DNA from: Fidelibacterota bacterium
GTDB taxonomy: Bacteria; Fidelibacterota; Marinisomatia; Marinisomatales; TCS55
Assembly: GCA_002730315.1 (NCBI GenBank)
Contig: PBZW01000070.1
Location: 1-47,318, forward strand
Length of the DNA stretch: 47,318 bases
Reading direction: 5' to 3'
In this document: positions 18,581 to 28,786 of the stretch, piece by piece
How the letters are laid out: the number at the start of each line of letters is the position of its first letter
How positions within the stretch are numbered: the first letter of the stretch is position 1
Translations under genes and position numbers: made by a program
Notes under the pieces: generated by a model
Seen by the model: the letters and a program-made list of their open reading frames with translations, nothing else
What the model was told of the DNA's origin: nothing
The model's database searches: none

Positions 18581-18664
18581 AAAATGCAGTTATTGAACGT
18601 AAAACATCCTTTTCAAGCCCCGAAAGATACTAAAATGAGATGGGGGTCGTCAAATTTTTGAGTT

Positions 18665-20986
18665 CTATACAGGTATACCCCCACGGATCATGTCCAGCCG
18701 CCGGTCCCGATCGGCAGCAAATTTGGTAATTCCTGCCCATAGCCAGCGTGGGGATAAATGCGCCTCATCTACAATCTCATCTAAAGAACCGCCTGTGCGC
18801 CAGCGGTCATCCCAGTCCGGGGATAATGAATAATCTTCTACGATCCTGTTCGCCATCCATTTATGCATGAGCCGTCTTCCGCCATTGGTAATAATCATAG
18901 CATTATGCCATTCATCCGGCGCAATGATGGCATTGCGGTATGTTTCACTTTGCTGCTGAAACAGCACCCAGGAGATAGCAGCTACAATCTTTACATTAGG
19001 TCCTTCTTCAATAATTCTAGGCAGTAATTCCACAACAGAATTTGTGGAACTGGTGCCGCGTACAATTACCACACCTTCTTTGGGTTTATCCTGGACAAAA
19101 TCTTTTATTATGTATGCACCCTTGGCTGCGTCCAAGTGTGGTGCCATTCCCAATGCTTTTCTATCAGGAATTGTTATTGGAGGACGAGTCAAGTGTAGAC
19201 CAATGATGGGAATATCTGTGTTGAACGCCGCTGCTAAAACAGGGGCAACCTCATTGTGTTCCCAGGGGTGGATGTTGACTATATGCCCATCTGGGAACAG
19301 TTGTGTTACTCCCGGAGCAAAAATGCCAAAATGGGTACGGCTGTCCTCGGCAGTTTCGGGACCAGTATGGCCCGCTACCCAAATAAGTTTCCCTACTTTT
19401 AGATCTGAATCCTGGGCAATCTGGCTGAATAAACGGATGGGGCCATACTTTAGATAGCTGAATGAACCATAGGTGCTCATGGCACCATAAAAACCATTGA
19501 AATTTTTATATGTATCCTCGCTGAAGTTCACCGTGGCCAGTCCCGCCATCATACCGGCATTAGTAAATTCAGTAATGCCCTGAGGCATGAGGGGGCTGTC
19601 CAGGTTCGAAATTTTATCATAAAACCCATGATTCTCCTGACCATCCCATCCTTTCGCAAATCCAGAAATATTTGTCGAATCTGCCAAATCTGCACTCATA
19701 GCAATAACCAAGGGGCGTCCATATTCTTTTTCAGCAATCGAATTGATATAACTGGCATACTTGGAAAAACCTATCCTGTTTGGCGCTTTTTCTCCCGGTT
19801 TAACAAACAATTCATTGGGTAGAGTATTAATATTAAAAATATTCTTATCCTCAGCTGGGTTTTTAGAGTTCAAACGGCAGTTTGCCATTTTACTGGGGAC
19901 AGAATCACCGATTTCAATCAATGTATCTGCCAAGTAATCCACTAAGCCCTGATTGTCCCTTAAAACAGAGAAAACAGTGTTATAAAAGGACTTGGCCTGT
20001 TCCACTTGTTCAGCCCAGGTGTTTGGAGCTTCTTCTCCAAAGTTATCAAACTGAACATCATATTTTTCAGTGAATTCACTTTTTGTCTTCCAGAATAATT
20101 CTGAATTACGCTTATGGGCCGATCCATGGCTGGCGTTGTCAAATTTATGGTAACCGCGACCTTTGCGCATTTTTGCATAAAGCACTTTAGGGTGATCAGG
20201 TTTAGCGTTTTCCACCAGTAATCTATAATACGCTGTTGTTAATGACTCCCAATCTTCGCCATCCATGGTTCCTTCCACGTGCCAGCCGTGGGAGCCGAAC
20301 CAATCTTCAGGTGTGCCGTACACAATGGAACTGAAGGGTCTGGCATCGATACCGTAATCGTTCCAATCCATAAAATAAACCAAGTTTCCTAAACCCAATC
20401 CCCAAGCAGAATTAATGGTTTCGTGTGACGCTCCGGTGGTTAATCCGCCTTCTCCTTCAAAAGCAAATACTTTTATTTCCGGGACCTTGGCCAGTTTTAG
20501 CGCCAAGGCTTCTCCCGCAGCTGGAGGCGAACCATGTCCGCTGGGACCCGTGTTAAATTTGAAGAATAATGTTTTTCCCTCCATTTCCGCATGCCCTGGC
20601 AGCCCACCATTGCGGCGCAACATTAACAGGTCTTCCCAAACAAGCTGGAATTCATCTCCTTTGAAATGACAATAACGACTATCACCAGTTTGACTAAACT
20701 TGATACGCAGAGCTTCGTTCAAAACAGCCAGTGTTGCATATACTACTGGATTTGCATGTCCGGCTACCAACACAAAGCGGTCCGCAAAGCGTTTTCCTGC
20801 TTCACGGATATCCCAGCGCATAGCCCCGGACAATAGTGTGGCGATCATACCATGTACCTTGGAGCGAGAACCGCCAGGGTGTCCGCTCTGACGGAGGTTA
20901 AGCATTATGTCGATGCACTGGTCAATAAGGTCTTTTGTGACTTCCCAGTGATGAAATACGTTTTTTAATTCTTGTGGACTTTTCAT
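18665..20986 (-). CDS. Transketolase-family thiamine diphosphate enzyme, divergent
   Basis: This 773-residue protein is about 100 residues longer than standard transketolase. Thiamine diphosphate features are recognisable: GHPGG with His36, AGHANP with His76, GPSGHG (147-152, in place of the usual GPLGQG), the Mg/ThDP motif [10 protein letters not shown]...DWNDYGID (Glu where GDG normally has Asp), [18 protein letters not shown] with the proton-relay Glu, and AEDSRTHFG in the pyrimidine domain. The C-terminal transketolase-like domain follows, with a charged tail. Canonical transketolase moves two-carbon units in the pentose phosphate pathway. The changed motifs leave the substrate open; a related ThDP ketolase is possible. 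It overlaps the end of uvrA by 4 nt. Confidence 0.8.
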   Translation of the reverse strand: MKSPQELKNVFHHWEVTKDLIDQCIDIMLNLRQSGHPGGSRSKVHGMIATLLSGAMRWDIREAGKRFADRFVLVAGHANPVVYATLAVLNEALRIKFSQTGDSRYCHFKGDEFQLVWEDLLMLRRNGGLPGHAEMEGKTLFFKFNTGPSGHGSPPAAGEALALKLAKVPEIKVFAFEGEGGLTTGASHETINSAWGLGLGNLVYFMDWNDYGIDARPFSSIVYGTPEDWFGSHGWHVEGTMDGEDWESLTTAYYRLLVENAKPDHPKVLYAKMRKGRGYHKFDNASHGSAHKRNSELFWKTKSEFTEKYDVQFDNFGEEAPNTWAEQVEQAKSFYNTVFSVLRDNQGLVDYLADTLIEIGDSVPSKMANCRLNSKNPAEDKNIFNINTLPNELFVKPGEKAPNRIGFSKYASYINSIAEKEYGRPLVIAMSADLADSTNISGFAKGWDGQENHGFYDKISNLDSPLMPQGITEFTNAGMMAGLATVNFSEDTYKNFNGFYGAMSTYGSFSYLKYGPIRLFSQIAQDSDLKVGKLIWVAGHTGPETAEDSRTHFGIFAPGVTQLFPDGHIVNIHPWEHNEVAPVLAAAFNTDIPIIGLHLTRPPITIPDRKALGMAPHLDAAKGAYIIKDFVQDKPKEGVVIVRGTSSTNSVVELLPRIIEEGPNVKIVAAISWVLFQQQSETYRNAIIAPDEWHNAMIITNGGRRLMHKWMANRIVEDYSLSPDWDDRWRTGGSLDEIVDEAHLSPRWLWAGITKFAADRDRRLDMIRGGIPV

Positions 20987-23832
20987 TTTCTGGTCATTTT
21001 CCCATTTTTTTGACCGTTCAATGTTGTTTTTAAGAACGCTCCTGTATACGATTTTTTCTGTTTACTCAATTCTTCAGGCGTTCCCGCAAAAACAAGTTCA
21101 CCGCCATCGTCACCACCTTCCGGTCCCAAATCCACCACCCAGTCCGCCGATTTGATTACATCAAGATTATGTTCAATTACAATAACAGTATTTCCTTTTT
21201 CCACTAATCGCTGGAGTACAGCTAATAACATTTTCACATCTTCGAAATGGAGGCCTGTTGTAGGTTCGTCCAATATGTATAGTGTGCGGTATTTGCTGAC
21301 CCTGGAAAGTTCCGTTGCCAGTTTAACTCGCTGGGCCTCGCCTCCTGATAAGGTAGTCGCTTGCTGGCCCAGGCGGATATACCCCAATCCTACTTCAAAC
21401 AGGGTGGTTAATTTTTTCTTAATAGAGGGAATATTTTCAAAAAAGGTAAGTGCTTCTTCCACGGACAGGCTCAATACATCAGCAATTGTTTTACCCTTAT
21501 ACATTATTTCCAACGTTTCTCTGTTATAACGGGCACCTTTGCACACTTCACAGGTTACATATACATCCGGCAGAAAATTCATTTCTATCTTAATAATACC
21601 ATCACCTTCGCAAGATTCACAACGTCCGCCTTTAACGTTAAAGGAAAACCGGCCCGGTTTATATCCCCGAATTTTTGATTCGGGCAATTGAGCAAAAAGA
21701 TCGCGTATAAATGTGAATACACCTGTATAGGTAGCCGGGTTGGAGCGGGGAGTGCGGCCGATAGGCTTTTGATCAATTTCTACCACTTTGTCCAAATATT
21801 CAAGTCCTTGCACTGAATCATAAGGCAATGGATAGGCGCGAGCGTTGTTCAATTCTTTGTGTAAAATGGGGAAGATTGTTTCATTCACCAATGTGCTCTT
21901 ACCACTACCGGAAACACCCGTAACCACCACTAGTTTACCCAAGGGAAAAGATATATCCAGCTTTTTCAGATTATTTCCCCTGGCACCATTTAATGATAAA
22001 ACTTTACCATTACCATTACGCCGATTATGAGGGACGGGAATGAACAGACGTCCAGATAAATACGAGCCGGTTATGGAATCTTTGCATTTCAATAATTGTT
22101 TAGGAGGACCGGAATAAATTACCTCGCCGCCGTGTTCACCAGCCCCGGGACCAAGATCCACGATCTGGTCTGCAGATTCCATGGTTTCCTGATCATGCTC
22201 CACTACCAATATGGTGTTTCCCAAATTGCGTAACGTTTGCAGAGTGTCCAGTAAACGAGCATTATCCCGAGGGTGGAGACCAATAGACGGTTCATCCAAT
22301 ATATACAACACACCCACAAGTTGGGAACCGATCTGGGTGGCCAGCCGAATGCGCTGCGCCTCACCGCCAGAAAGTGTAGTAGCAGAACGATCCAGGGTCA
22401 AGTAATTCAAGCCGACATTAACCAGGAACCCCAGCCTGCTTTTAACTTCCTTTAATATTTGTTCTGCAATTTGTGATTCTGTATCCGTAAGCTGAATATT
22501 TTCAAAAAAGTGCATTGCTTCCTTGATGGACATTGATGAAATATCTCCAAGGCTTTTTTCATTGATATAAACTGAACGGCTTTCCAGTCTCAGCCTGGCG
22601 CCATTACATTCCGGGCAGGGGCGCATACTCATGAATTGTTCAATCCAATCGCGAATATGACCGGATTTTGTTTGTTTATAACGGCGCATAAGGTTAGGAA
22701 TTGCACCTTCCCAGCCACCTTCATAGGTACCGGTCCAACGTTGCGACGAATAAGTCATTTTCATTTTTTTAGAACCGGTTCCATATAGAAGCATTTCCCT
22801 GATTTTTTTGTCCAGTTTCATCCATGGCGTAGTAAACCTGAAATCATAGTAACGCGCCAAGCTTTTTAAAATACTTCCATACCAGTTACCCCGGGGCTGT
22901 TCACCTAGCGGCGCTACAGCTCCCTGGATTAAAGACTTGGTTTTATCAGGAACCACCAGTTCCGGGTTGATCTCCATATGGGAACCCAAACCGTCACAAT
23001 GGGGACAAGCGCCATAAGGAGAGTTGAAAGAAAACATCCGCGGGGATAATTCTTCCAATGAAACTTCACAATGGGGACAGGCAAAATGTTCACTGAACAA
23101 GTGGTCTTTATCTGGCAATTCATGAATGATGACCAGTCCTGAACCGATTTTTAAAGCAAGTTCTATAGATTCTGTTAGACGTTCCTGGTAATCATCTTCA
23201 ATGATCAAACGATCTACGACGACTTCTATGGTGTGTTTCTTGTTTTTCTCTAAATTGAATTTTTCATCAATACCGTAGACCTTTCTGTCAACTCTTACCC
23301 GCAGAAACCCTTCTTTCTTGATTTCCTTAAACACACCTTTGTGCTGCCCTTTACGGCCGCGAACCACAGGTGCCAATATGAATATTTTACTTCTTGCACT
23401 GAATTTGCATACTGTATCCACAATTTGCTGGACAGTTTGTTTTTGGATGGGCCGCCCACATACCCAGCAATGAGGTTTACCAATATGTGCGTAGAGCAGC
23501 CGAAAATAATCATGGATTTCTGTCACAGTGCCTACTGTGGATCTGGGATTCCGCGCGGATGCTTTCTGTTCAATGGAAATAGCCGGGGAAAGGCCTTCAA
23601 TGGTATCCATGTCCGGTTTTTCCATGAGCCCAAGGAATTGCCGGGCATATGAAGAGAGGGACTCAACATAGCGGCGCTGGCCTTCTGCATAGATCGTGTC
23701 AAATGCCAAAGAGGATTTACCAGACCCGGACAGACCCGTGATCACCACTAATTTATTGCGCGGAATCTCAAGATCAATATTCTTGAGATTATGCTGACGG
23801 GCACCCTTTATAATGATTTTATTTGACTGCAT
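20983..23832 (-). CDS. uvrA: Excinuclease ABC subunit A
   Basis: This 949-residue protein has the normal UvrA length. The first ABC module has Walker [13 protein letters not shown] at about 32-43; a zinc module around [23 protein letters not shown]...CPHCDG; and the signature [17 protein letters not shown]. The second module has [13 protein letters not shown], a CESCEGDG...CEVCKG zinc finger, [15 protein letters not shown] and [14 protein letters not shown]. UvrA recognises bulky DNA lesions and loads UvrB. The stop overlaps the transketolase-like start as ATGA. The upstream gap to the divergent yqgE gene is about 250 bp. Confidence 0.98.
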   Translation of the reverse strand: MQSNKIIIKGARQHNLKNIDLEIPRNKLVVITGLSGSGKSSLAFDTIYAEGQRRYVESLSSYARQFLGLMEKPDMDTIEGLSPAISIEQKASARNPRSTVGTVTEIHDYFRLLYAHIGKPHCWVCGRPIQKQTVQQIVDTVCKFSARSKIFILAPVVRGRKGQHKGVFKEIKKEGFLRVRVDRKVYGIDEKFNLEKNKKHTIEVVVDRLIIEDDYQERLTESIELALKIGSGLVIIHELPDKDHLFSEHFACPHCEVSLEELSPRMFSFNSPYGACPHCDGLGSHMEINPELVVPDKTKSLIQGAVAPLGEQPRGNWYGSILKSLARYYDFRFTTPWMKLDKKIREMLLYGTGSKKMKMTYSSQRWTGTYEGGWEGAIPNLMRRYKQTKSGHIRDWIEQFMSMRPCPECNGARLRLESRSVYINEKSLGDISSMSIKEAMHFFENIQLTDTESQIAEQILKEVKSRLGFLVNVGLNYLTLDRSATTLSGGEAQRIRLATQIGSQLVGVLYILDEPSIGLHPRDNARLLDTLQTLRNLGNTILVVEHDQETMESADQIVDLGPGAGEHGGEVIYSGPPKQLLKCKDSITGSYLSGRLFIPVPHNRRNGNGKVLSLNGARGNNLKKLDISFPLGKLVVVTGVSGSGKSTLVNETIFPILHKELNNARAYPLPYDSVQGLEYLDKVVEIDQKPIGRTPRSNPATYTGVFTFIRDLFAQLPESKIRGYKPGRFSFNVKGGRCESCEGDGIIKIEMNFLPDVYVTCEVCKGARYNRETLEIMYKGKTIADVLSLSVEEALTFFENIPSIKKKLTTLFEVGLGYIRLGQQATTLSGGEAQRVKLATELSRVSKYRTLYILDEPTTGLHFEDVKMLLAVLQRLVEKGNTVIVIEHNLDVIKSADWVVDLGPEGGDDGGELVFAGTPEELSKQKKSYTGAFLKTTLNGQKNGKMTRK

Positions 23833-24083
23833 TATACTCGTTTTTACTATTACTAAATGGCAGCCTAGAATTTACAACTTTTCCAGCCGTTTTCATAAAA
23901 CCATTTGCTATAATCTTACTGGGATGCTGGTTAGTTGTACTTTGTAACTGGTGGCCCGTAAATGGTTTTCAGTAGTTGGTGATTTGTTTCCCATAAAACA
24001 CTAAACTTATTACCAGCTACTACTAGCCACTTACAGTTTCCTGTAGGCTTGTTTCCATTTTTAAAACATAGTACATTTAATCA
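23833..24083. promoter_or_regulatory. Divergent intergenic region with imperfect inverted repeat
   Basis: This 251-bp gap separates uvrA (minus) from the YqgE-type gene (plus). It must hold both promoters; a lone TATAAT at 23909-23914 faces the plus strand without a convincing -35. The middle is a string of related words (CTGGTTAGTTG, TAACTGGTGG, AGTAGTTGGTGAT) and their complements (ATTACCAGCTACT, CTAGCCACTTACAG). The arms 23971-23983 and 24009-24021 match at 11 of 13 positions. No ORF here looks real. Confidence 0.4.
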
Positions 24084-24641
24084 ATGGCATCACTTAAAAA
24101 CCAGATCATCATCTCTATGCCCCATATGCAGGATCCTTATTTTGGACGCTCCGTGGTTTTTATTTGCGAGCATAATGAAGATGGAGCCTTAGGTTTCATT
24201 GTTAACAAACCATTTGAAACACCAGAGCTCCAGGAGCTTTTTGCTGATTTTTTCTCTGAACAAGATAATATATTAAAACTGGTACCGGATGTTTTCTTTG
24301 GCGGGCCCGTCCTTGTAGAGCGGGGGATAGTACTTCATTCTGCTGAATATGAAACTGAAAGCGCCATGAAAATTGGGGATGAATTTTCATTAACCAGCAA
24401 TAAAGCTATTATCCAGGATATCGCTGAAAATAAAGGCCCCAAACATTATAAACTCCTGCTGGGTCATGCTGGCTGGGCCCAGCACCAATTGGAGGCGGAA
24501 ATTGAGAATGGCGACTGGCTCCTGCAGCAGACTAACCTTGATTTTATCTTTAATACAGAAGAAAAATTCATGTGGGATATGGCGGCAAAATCCTTTGGCA
24601 TCGACCTGTCTGAATTTTCCGGTTTGGGCGGATCAGCCTGA
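24084..24641 (+). CDS. YqgE/AlgH family protein (UPF0301)
   Basis: This 185-residue protein has the usual family length. It begins LKNQIIISMPHMQDPYFGRSVVFICEH, followed by GALGFIVNKPFE, FFGGPVLVERGIVLHS and LLGHAGWAQHQLEAEIENGDWL, all in the order of the YqgE/AlgH family. The biochemical function of the family is not firmly established; AlgH was linked to alginate regulation in Pseudomonas. It leads a plus-strand run with two transporter genes, but spacing of 47 nt to the next gene leaves co-transcription open. Confidence 0.94.
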   Translation: MASLKNQIIISMPHMQDPYFGRSVVFICEHNEDGALGFIVNKPFETPELQELFADFFSEQDNILKLVPDVFFGGPVLVERGIVLHSAEYETESAMKIGDEFSLTSNKAIIQDIAENKGPKHYKLLLGHAGWAQHQLEAEIENGDWLLQQTNLDFIFNTEEKFMWDMAAKSFGIDLSEFSGLGGSA

Positions 24642-24688
24642 TACTTATTTAGTATAAATAGATATTCTCCTGCATTAATTTCCCGCCC

Positions 24689-25591
24689 GTGAAAAAATAC
24701 ATTCCACCTCTTGCTGTTATTACAGCCGCTTTCCTATGGAGCCTAGATGGCCTGCTTCGCCAGCAGTTGTACAGCGTATCATCTTTTTTGATTATTACCC
24801 TAGAGCATGCTTTAGGCGCTGTTCTTTTTCTGCCATTTCTTATCAAAGGCTGGCAAGAGATTAAAACACTGAACCAGCGCGGCTGGGGGTCTGTGCTGTG
24901 GATCAGCATATGCGGGGGCATATTAGGCACATTTTTTTACACCAAAGCATTAAGCTATGTTAACTATATTGATCTTTCAGTGGTGGTTTTACTGCAAAAA
25001 TTTCAACCAATTTTTGCTATTATTCTCGCTGCTGTCATACTAAAGGAAAAACTCACACAACGCTTTTTAGTGCTGGCGGCAACAGCTTTTATAGGCGGGT
25101 ACCTAGTGACGTTTGGAGTGACACCCATGGCTGCCTGGGACGATAAAACAATGATTGCTTCCTTGCTGGCGTTATTGGCAGCGTTCAGCTGGGGTAGTTC
25201 TACTGTCCTGGGTAAACATGCCTTAAATAAATTGCCTTTCCAAGTGGTGACAGCGCTTAGGCTGACCATTACAGCATTATTAGCCGGGGTCGTATTAATC
25301 GGTATGCAGGATATGGCTGAAGTGGTTGTATTAAACGCTTCTCAATGGACAGCTTTGGGAACGATTGTAGTATCTACCGGTGCAGTGGCTTTATTCATCT
25401 ATTATTACGGGCTCAATCATTTACCCGCTTCACACACAACCATTTATGAATTATTCTGGCCGTTATCGGCAATTTGCTTCGACTGGTTTATCCGTGGACG
25501 GGCCATGTCCCCAGCGCAGTCAGCAGGCGCAATCATCCTGCTGGCAGCAATCGTATTGTTGACACAGGAACGGCAAAACGCCGATGGTTGA
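24689..25591 (+). CDS. EamA/DMT-superfamily transporter
   Basis: This 300-residue hydrophobic protein has about ten predicted membrane helices in two EamA repeats, the standard drug/metabolite transporter layout. The start ITAAFLWSLDGLLRQQ and the block VVLLQKFQPIFAIILAAVILKEKL are typical of repeat one; SWGSSTVLGKHAL and later GLNHLPASHTTIYELFWPL of repeat two. The start codon is GTG; an ATG downstream is out of frame. The last 8 nt overlap the following MFS gene. Substrate is unknown; many relatives export amino acids or other metabolites. Confidence 0.85.
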   Translation: MKKYIPPLAVITAAFLWSLDGLLRQQLYSVSSFLIITLEHALGAVLFLPFLIKGWQEIKTLNQRGWGSVLWISICGGILGTFFYTKALSYVNYIDLSVVVLLQKFQPIFAIILAAVILKEKLTQRFLVLAATAFIGGYLVTFGVTPMAAWDDKTMIASLLALLAAFSWGSSTVLGKHALNKLPFQVVTALRLTITALLAGVVLIGMQDMAEVVVLNASQWTALGTIVVSTGAVALFIYYYGLNHLPASHTTIYELFWPLSAICFDWFIRGRAMSPAQSAGAIILLAAIVLLTQERQNADG

Positions 25592-26840
25592 ACTGACCAA
25601 AAAAAATCTTTCCCGCAATTTATACCTTAACTGTATTCATGAATTCAGCTGGGGCTTTGGTATTGCGTTTCATACCACCTATGCTGTTATTCCCCTATTC
25701 TTAAAAAAGCTGGGGGCTCCGGATGCTGTAATCATTTCTGTTGCCGGGCTGTTCAGTATATTGATTGCCTTCCCCATGTTGTTTTCTGCTATCTTGGGAC
25801 GCAATATTCGCAATATTAAAAAAGCAGTAATGGTCTCCCATGGTCTTGTTTTACCGCCCATTTTCATTGCCGGGTTTTTATTTGCTTTCCTAGGTCCTAC
25901 AGGCCCCCATGCCTGGGTTTATTATTATGCGTGTTTTGTTTTATACTGTTTAGCTCTGGGGTTTATCATTCCCATTTGGGCGGATTTTCTCGCCCATATT
26001 TTTCCAAGGGAAACACGTGGGCATTACCTGGGCATCTCTTTTGCGTTTAACAGTGTTGGGGGTTTTGCCGGCGGTATTATTGTTAAAATACTCTTAAACG
26101 GCACGTTGCCTTTTCCAACTGATTTTGGCTGGGGTTTTATCATTATGGGTATTTCGTTGGGGTTAGGGATCCTTGCTTACTTTTTCTATAATGTTGATAA
26201 CAAATCAGACAAGACACCTCATAAATCAATTGCTGATTTCTGGCGTGATACAAAAAGTATTATTCAAACACACCTGAATTTCAGACGTTATTTATTTAGC
26301 AGAATTTTTATTACGGCACATTTTCCTGCCATGAGTCTCTACGCTGTCTACACCCAAGGCTTGTTTGGATTTAATATAAGTGAAGCCGGTGTGTTTACTG
26401 TCCTGCAAGTGCTTACTTTTGGGTTGGGCAGTGTGGCCTCAGGGAAAATCGGGGATCGATGGGGGCACAAAACTGCTATTATACTTTCATTCAGCTGTTA
26501 CTTGCTGGCTATTGTTTGCACAGTGTTTGCCGTATCCATGATTCATGTATATGCTATATTTCTTGCTTTAGGATTAGGGCACGGAGGATTTATGCCCTCT
26601 GCGATGAACATGGTATACGAATTTGCTGAATCCCGGGACAGTAAAACATACATGGCGCTTATTGATACATTTCTTGCCCCATTTGTTTTACTCATGATAA
26701 TCGGTGCAAGCATCCTGGATCCGATCATTGGTACACGCAACCTGTTTATCCTGTTAGGTGCACTCATTGTTATTGGGCTGCTGCAATTGATCTTTTGGGT
26801 AAAGGAACCACGGCTTCATCCACACAAAGCAGCTGGTTAA
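25584..26840 (+). CDS. Major facilitator superfamily transporter
   Basis: This 418-residue protein has about 12 hydrophobic segments. An MFS-like A-loop equivalent is seen as GKIGDRWGHKTA between helices 8 and 9. The N-terminal half has a weaker version near SAILGRNIRNIKKA. GFIIPIWADFLAHIFPRETRGHYLG resembles the loop of set-back MFS efflux proteins. It overlaps the upstream EamA transporter gene by 8 nt, so both are probably made together. The substrate is not predictable. Confidence 0.85.
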   Translation: MVELTKKNLSRNLYLNCIHEFSWGFGIAFHTTYAVIPLFLKKLGAPDAVIISVAGLFSILIAFPMLFSAILGRNIRNIKKAVMVSHGLVLPPIFIAGFLFAFLGPTGPHAWVYYYACFVLYCLALGFIIPIWADFLAHIFPRETRGHYLGISFAFNSVGGFAGGIIVKILLNGTLPFPTDFGWGFIIMGISLGLGILAYFFYNVDNKSDKTPHKSIADFWRDTKSIIQTHLNFRRYLFSRIFITAHFPAMSLYAVYTQGLFGFNISEAGVFTVLQVLTFGLGSVASGKIGDRWGHKTAIILSFSCYLLAIVCTVFAVSMIHVYAIFLALGLGHGGFMPSAMNMVYEFAESRDSKTYMALIDTFLAPFVLLMIIGASILDPIIGTRNLFILLGALIVIGLLQLIFWVKEPRLHPHKAAG

Positions 26841-26920
26841 TCGCTCACCTATCACGAATAACTAACTTTTTACTTGTTTTACTGACGGTACGCCATGAAA
26901 TTCCATACCGGTATCCGAGG

Positions 26921-27295
26921 ATGATTAACCACCAAAAATTCATACTGTTCGCGCTTTTTGCCGCCCTGTCAATTTCTGGCTGCAAGGATGATCCAAAACG
27001 CCATTTACAACTAGCGCAATGGTATTCCCAAAAGGGGCTTGTAGATGAAGCTATCCTGGAATACCGGGAGGTTACCCGCCTGTTACCTACAGACGTAAAA
27101 ACATTGAGCCGTGAAGATTATGCATTATTGGCCAAAGCTCATTACAGCTTGGCGCTTATGTATACAAAAAAAGATTGGTGGGATTATGCACTGAAAGAAG
27201 CGGAAACATGCTTCGAACTTCTACCTACGCGGGAACATTATGATATGGTTACTCTGCTTCGAAAGCGCATAAACTTTCAGAGCGCTGAATCCTAA
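26921..27295 (+). CDS. Small TPR-like lipoprotein
   Basis: I start at the internal ATG, giving 124 residues. The track's longer ORF begins inside the MFS gene and adds 42 implausible residues. The chosen start gives a lipoprotein signal (MINHQKFILFALFAALSISGC) with lipobox SISGC. The mature part has a TPR-like helix pair: LAQWYSQKGLVDEAILEYREVTRLLP, then HYSLALMYTKKDWWDYALKEAETCFELLP. It is probably a periplasm-facing membrane-anchored scaffold. No specific function is recognised. It converges on the FabL-like gene, 14 nt away. Confidence 0.72.
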   Translation: MINHQKFILFALFAALSISGCKDDPKRHLQLAQWYSQKGLVDEAILEYREVTRLLPTDVKTLSREDYALLAKAHYSLALMYTKKDWWDYALKEAETCFELLPTREHYDMVTLLRKRINFQSAES

Positions 27296-27309
27296 ATTTT
27301 ACTCTTTAG

Positions 27310-28092
27310 TTAAAAAGTCCCCGAGCGGCTTTCTCCGCCGTCACAGTATATAATAGAGCAATTTATAAAATCGGCTTCAGGCTGAAGTAAAAGGGAAATG
27401 GTGTTGGCCACATCTTCAGGAGTTGTAGTGCGGCGCATAGGGTTGCGTTTTTTGGTATTTTCCACCCACAATTCCCAGTTATCCGTGATCTTGGTAAGTG
27501 CCCGTGTAGGCGTAACGCCAGCTTGAACAGCATTTGCTGTAATTCCAAATTGGCCCAGCTCCCAGCCGATCTGGCGTATGATCGCTTCCATAGCCACTTT
27601 GGCAACACTCACAGGTCCATATCCTTCCATGGCAACATAATTGCCTTCACTGGTTAGTCCCAATATTCTAGAACCTTTGCCCAATAATCCCGCTTCATAT
27701 AATTTTTGTGTCCAGTACAAAAGAGAATTCCCCATAACGTGAACTGTCATATCCATTTGTTTCTGATTGACAGGTTTATCTCCAAAAAAGTTGGTAGTGG
27801 TGCCAAAAGCAATTGAGTGCAACAGCAGTTTTAATGGTGCCCCACCTGTGATTTCACTGATCTGAGGGATATATTTATCCATGGTTTCCACAGCTGCCGC
27901 GTTTGTATTAAAATAATGACAATCGCCGCCTGTTGTTTCATTTACTTCAGCGATGGTCTCTTCGGCAATTTTTTTGGCTTCACCCCTGTCAAAATGAAAA
28001 GCAATAACACCGTATCCATCTTTCGCCAGGCGTTTTGCAGTGGCAGCGCCATGGCCCGTTGAACCACCTAATAATAGTACCCATTCAGACAT
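27310..28092 (-). CDS. Enoyl-ACP reductase-type SDR (FabL/FabI-like)
   Basis: This 260-residue short-chain dehydrogenase has the nucleotide loop LLLGGSTGHGAAT at 6-18. The active site is Tyr158-x6-Lys165 in YGPVSVAK. Enoyl-ACP reductases (FabI, FabL) use Tyr-x6-Lys, while classical SDRs use Tyr-x3-Lys. Block LHSIAFGTTTNFFGDK also matches the enoyl reductase pattern, where HS(I/L)A is conserved. The predicted reaction is NAD(P)H reduction of trans-2-enoyl-ACP, the last step of fatty-acid elongation. It is divergent from fabA, which supports a lipid role. Assignment to FabL rather than FabI is tentative. Confidence 0.78.
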   Translation of the reverse strand: MSEWVLLLGGSTGHGAATAKRLAKDGYGVIAFHFDRGEAKKIAEETIAEVNETTGGDCHYFNTNAAAVETMDKYIPQISEITGGAPLKLLLHSIAFGTTTNFFGDKPVNQKQMDMTVHVMGNSLLYWTQKLYEAGLLGKGSRILGLTSEGNYVAMEGYGPVSVAKVAMEAIIRQIGWELGQFGITANAVQAGVTPTRALTKITDNWELWVENTKKRNPMRRTTTPEDVANTISLLLQPEADFINCSIIYCDGGESRSGTF

Positions 28093-28170
28093 ATTTTGCT
28101 CCGATAATTAAGGTTTGAATTTAGGGAAGACAATGACCACAGCAAACCATGAACACAAAAGAATAATGAG

Positions 28171-28184
28171 TGAACGATCATTCA
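28171..28184. promoter_or_regulatory. Near-perfect palindrome in the fabL-like/fabA divergent region
   Basis: TGAACGATCATTCA is palindromic except for one base pair (TGAA-N-GATC-N-TTCA). It resembles operators of TetR-family regulators, including the Bacillus FadR type (TGAATGA...TCATTCA). It lies 34 bp before the fabA start and 79 bp before the start of the divergent reductase gene, well placed to control both. No regulator gene is adjacent. Confidence 0.4.
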
Positions 28185-28217
28185 GTCTTAAATTCTTGGC
28201 TCATAAAGGGATTAAAA

Positions 28218-28763
28218 ATGGACAAAAAGTTTTCATTTTCAAAACAGGATCTATTGGATATAGGATCTGGGAAAATCTTTGGCAAGGCCAATGGTAAATT
28301 GCCAACACCCCCGATGCTTATGGTCGATCGTATACTAAAAATCTCTGATGATGGCGGAAAATACGGGAATGGCTACATCAAAGCAGAATTGGATATTGCT
28401 CCGGAAAATTGGTTCTTTGATTGTCATTTCAAGAATGACCCTGTCATGCCGGGCTGCTTGGGCCTGGACGGCTTTTGGCAACTGGTGGGGTTTTTCCTTT
28501 CCTGGGCTGGTGGTAATGGCCGAGGGAGAGCGTTAGGTGTAAAAGAGTTAAAATTTAAGGGACAGGTGAGGCCCTATCATGATAAGATCATTTACGAGAT
28601 CGACATTCGAAAATTCATTACCAAACCTACCTTCATGGCTTGGGGGGATGCGGTGCTTAAAGTAAAAGATAAAACCATCTATTTCGCAAAAGACCTGCAG
28701 GTAGGCTTATTTGAAAAACTGGTGTGGGATACAGGAATGGATCCCGCCCTTGATCCGTTTTAA
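28218..28763 (+). CDS. fabA: 3-hydroxydecanoyl-[ACP] dehydratase/isomerase
   Basis: I start at the internal ATG, giving 181 residues, because MDKKFSFSKQDLLDIG aligns with the E. coli FabA start and an AAAGGG lies 7 nt upstream. The block WFFDCHFKNDPVMPGCLGLDGFWQ holds His70 and Asp84, the same numbers as the catalytic pair of E. coli FabA. ALGVKELKFKGQVRP and DLQVGLF also match. FabA dehydrates 3-hydroxyacyl-ACP and isomerises the C10 enoyl chain toward unsaturated fatty acids, usually together with FabB, which is not in the window. It is followed by ychF 23 nt later. Confidence 0.95.
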   Translation: MDKKFSFSKQDLLDIGSGKIFGKANGKLPTPPMLMVDRILKISDDGGKYGNGYIKAELDIAPENWFFDCHFKNDPVMPGCLGLDGFWQLVGFFLSWAGGNGRGRALGVKELKFKGQVRPYHDKIIYEIDIRKFITKPTFMAWGDAVLKVKDKTIYFAKDLQVGLFEKLVWDTGMDPALDPF

Positions 28764-28786
28764 AATCACAGTAATATAAATTATAC

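Noticed and set aside
23830-23840. TATAAT overlapping the uvrA start codon as a promoter
   Set aside because: It would leave no leader for the annotated start and lacks a -35 partner; probably chance in AT-rich sequence.
23833-24083. CRISPR or attachment site in the repeat-like intergenic region
   Set aside because: The repeats are short, degenerate and irregularly spaced; there is no cas gene, integrase or duplicated tRNA end.
26795-26920. Upstream start for the small lipoprotein
   Set aside because: The extension lies partly inside the MFS gene, and only the internal ATG yields a lipobox signal peptide.
28170-28217. Upstream start for fabA
   Set aside because: The extra 16 residues match no FabA, and the internal ATG has a better ribosome binding site and restores His70/Asp84 numbering.
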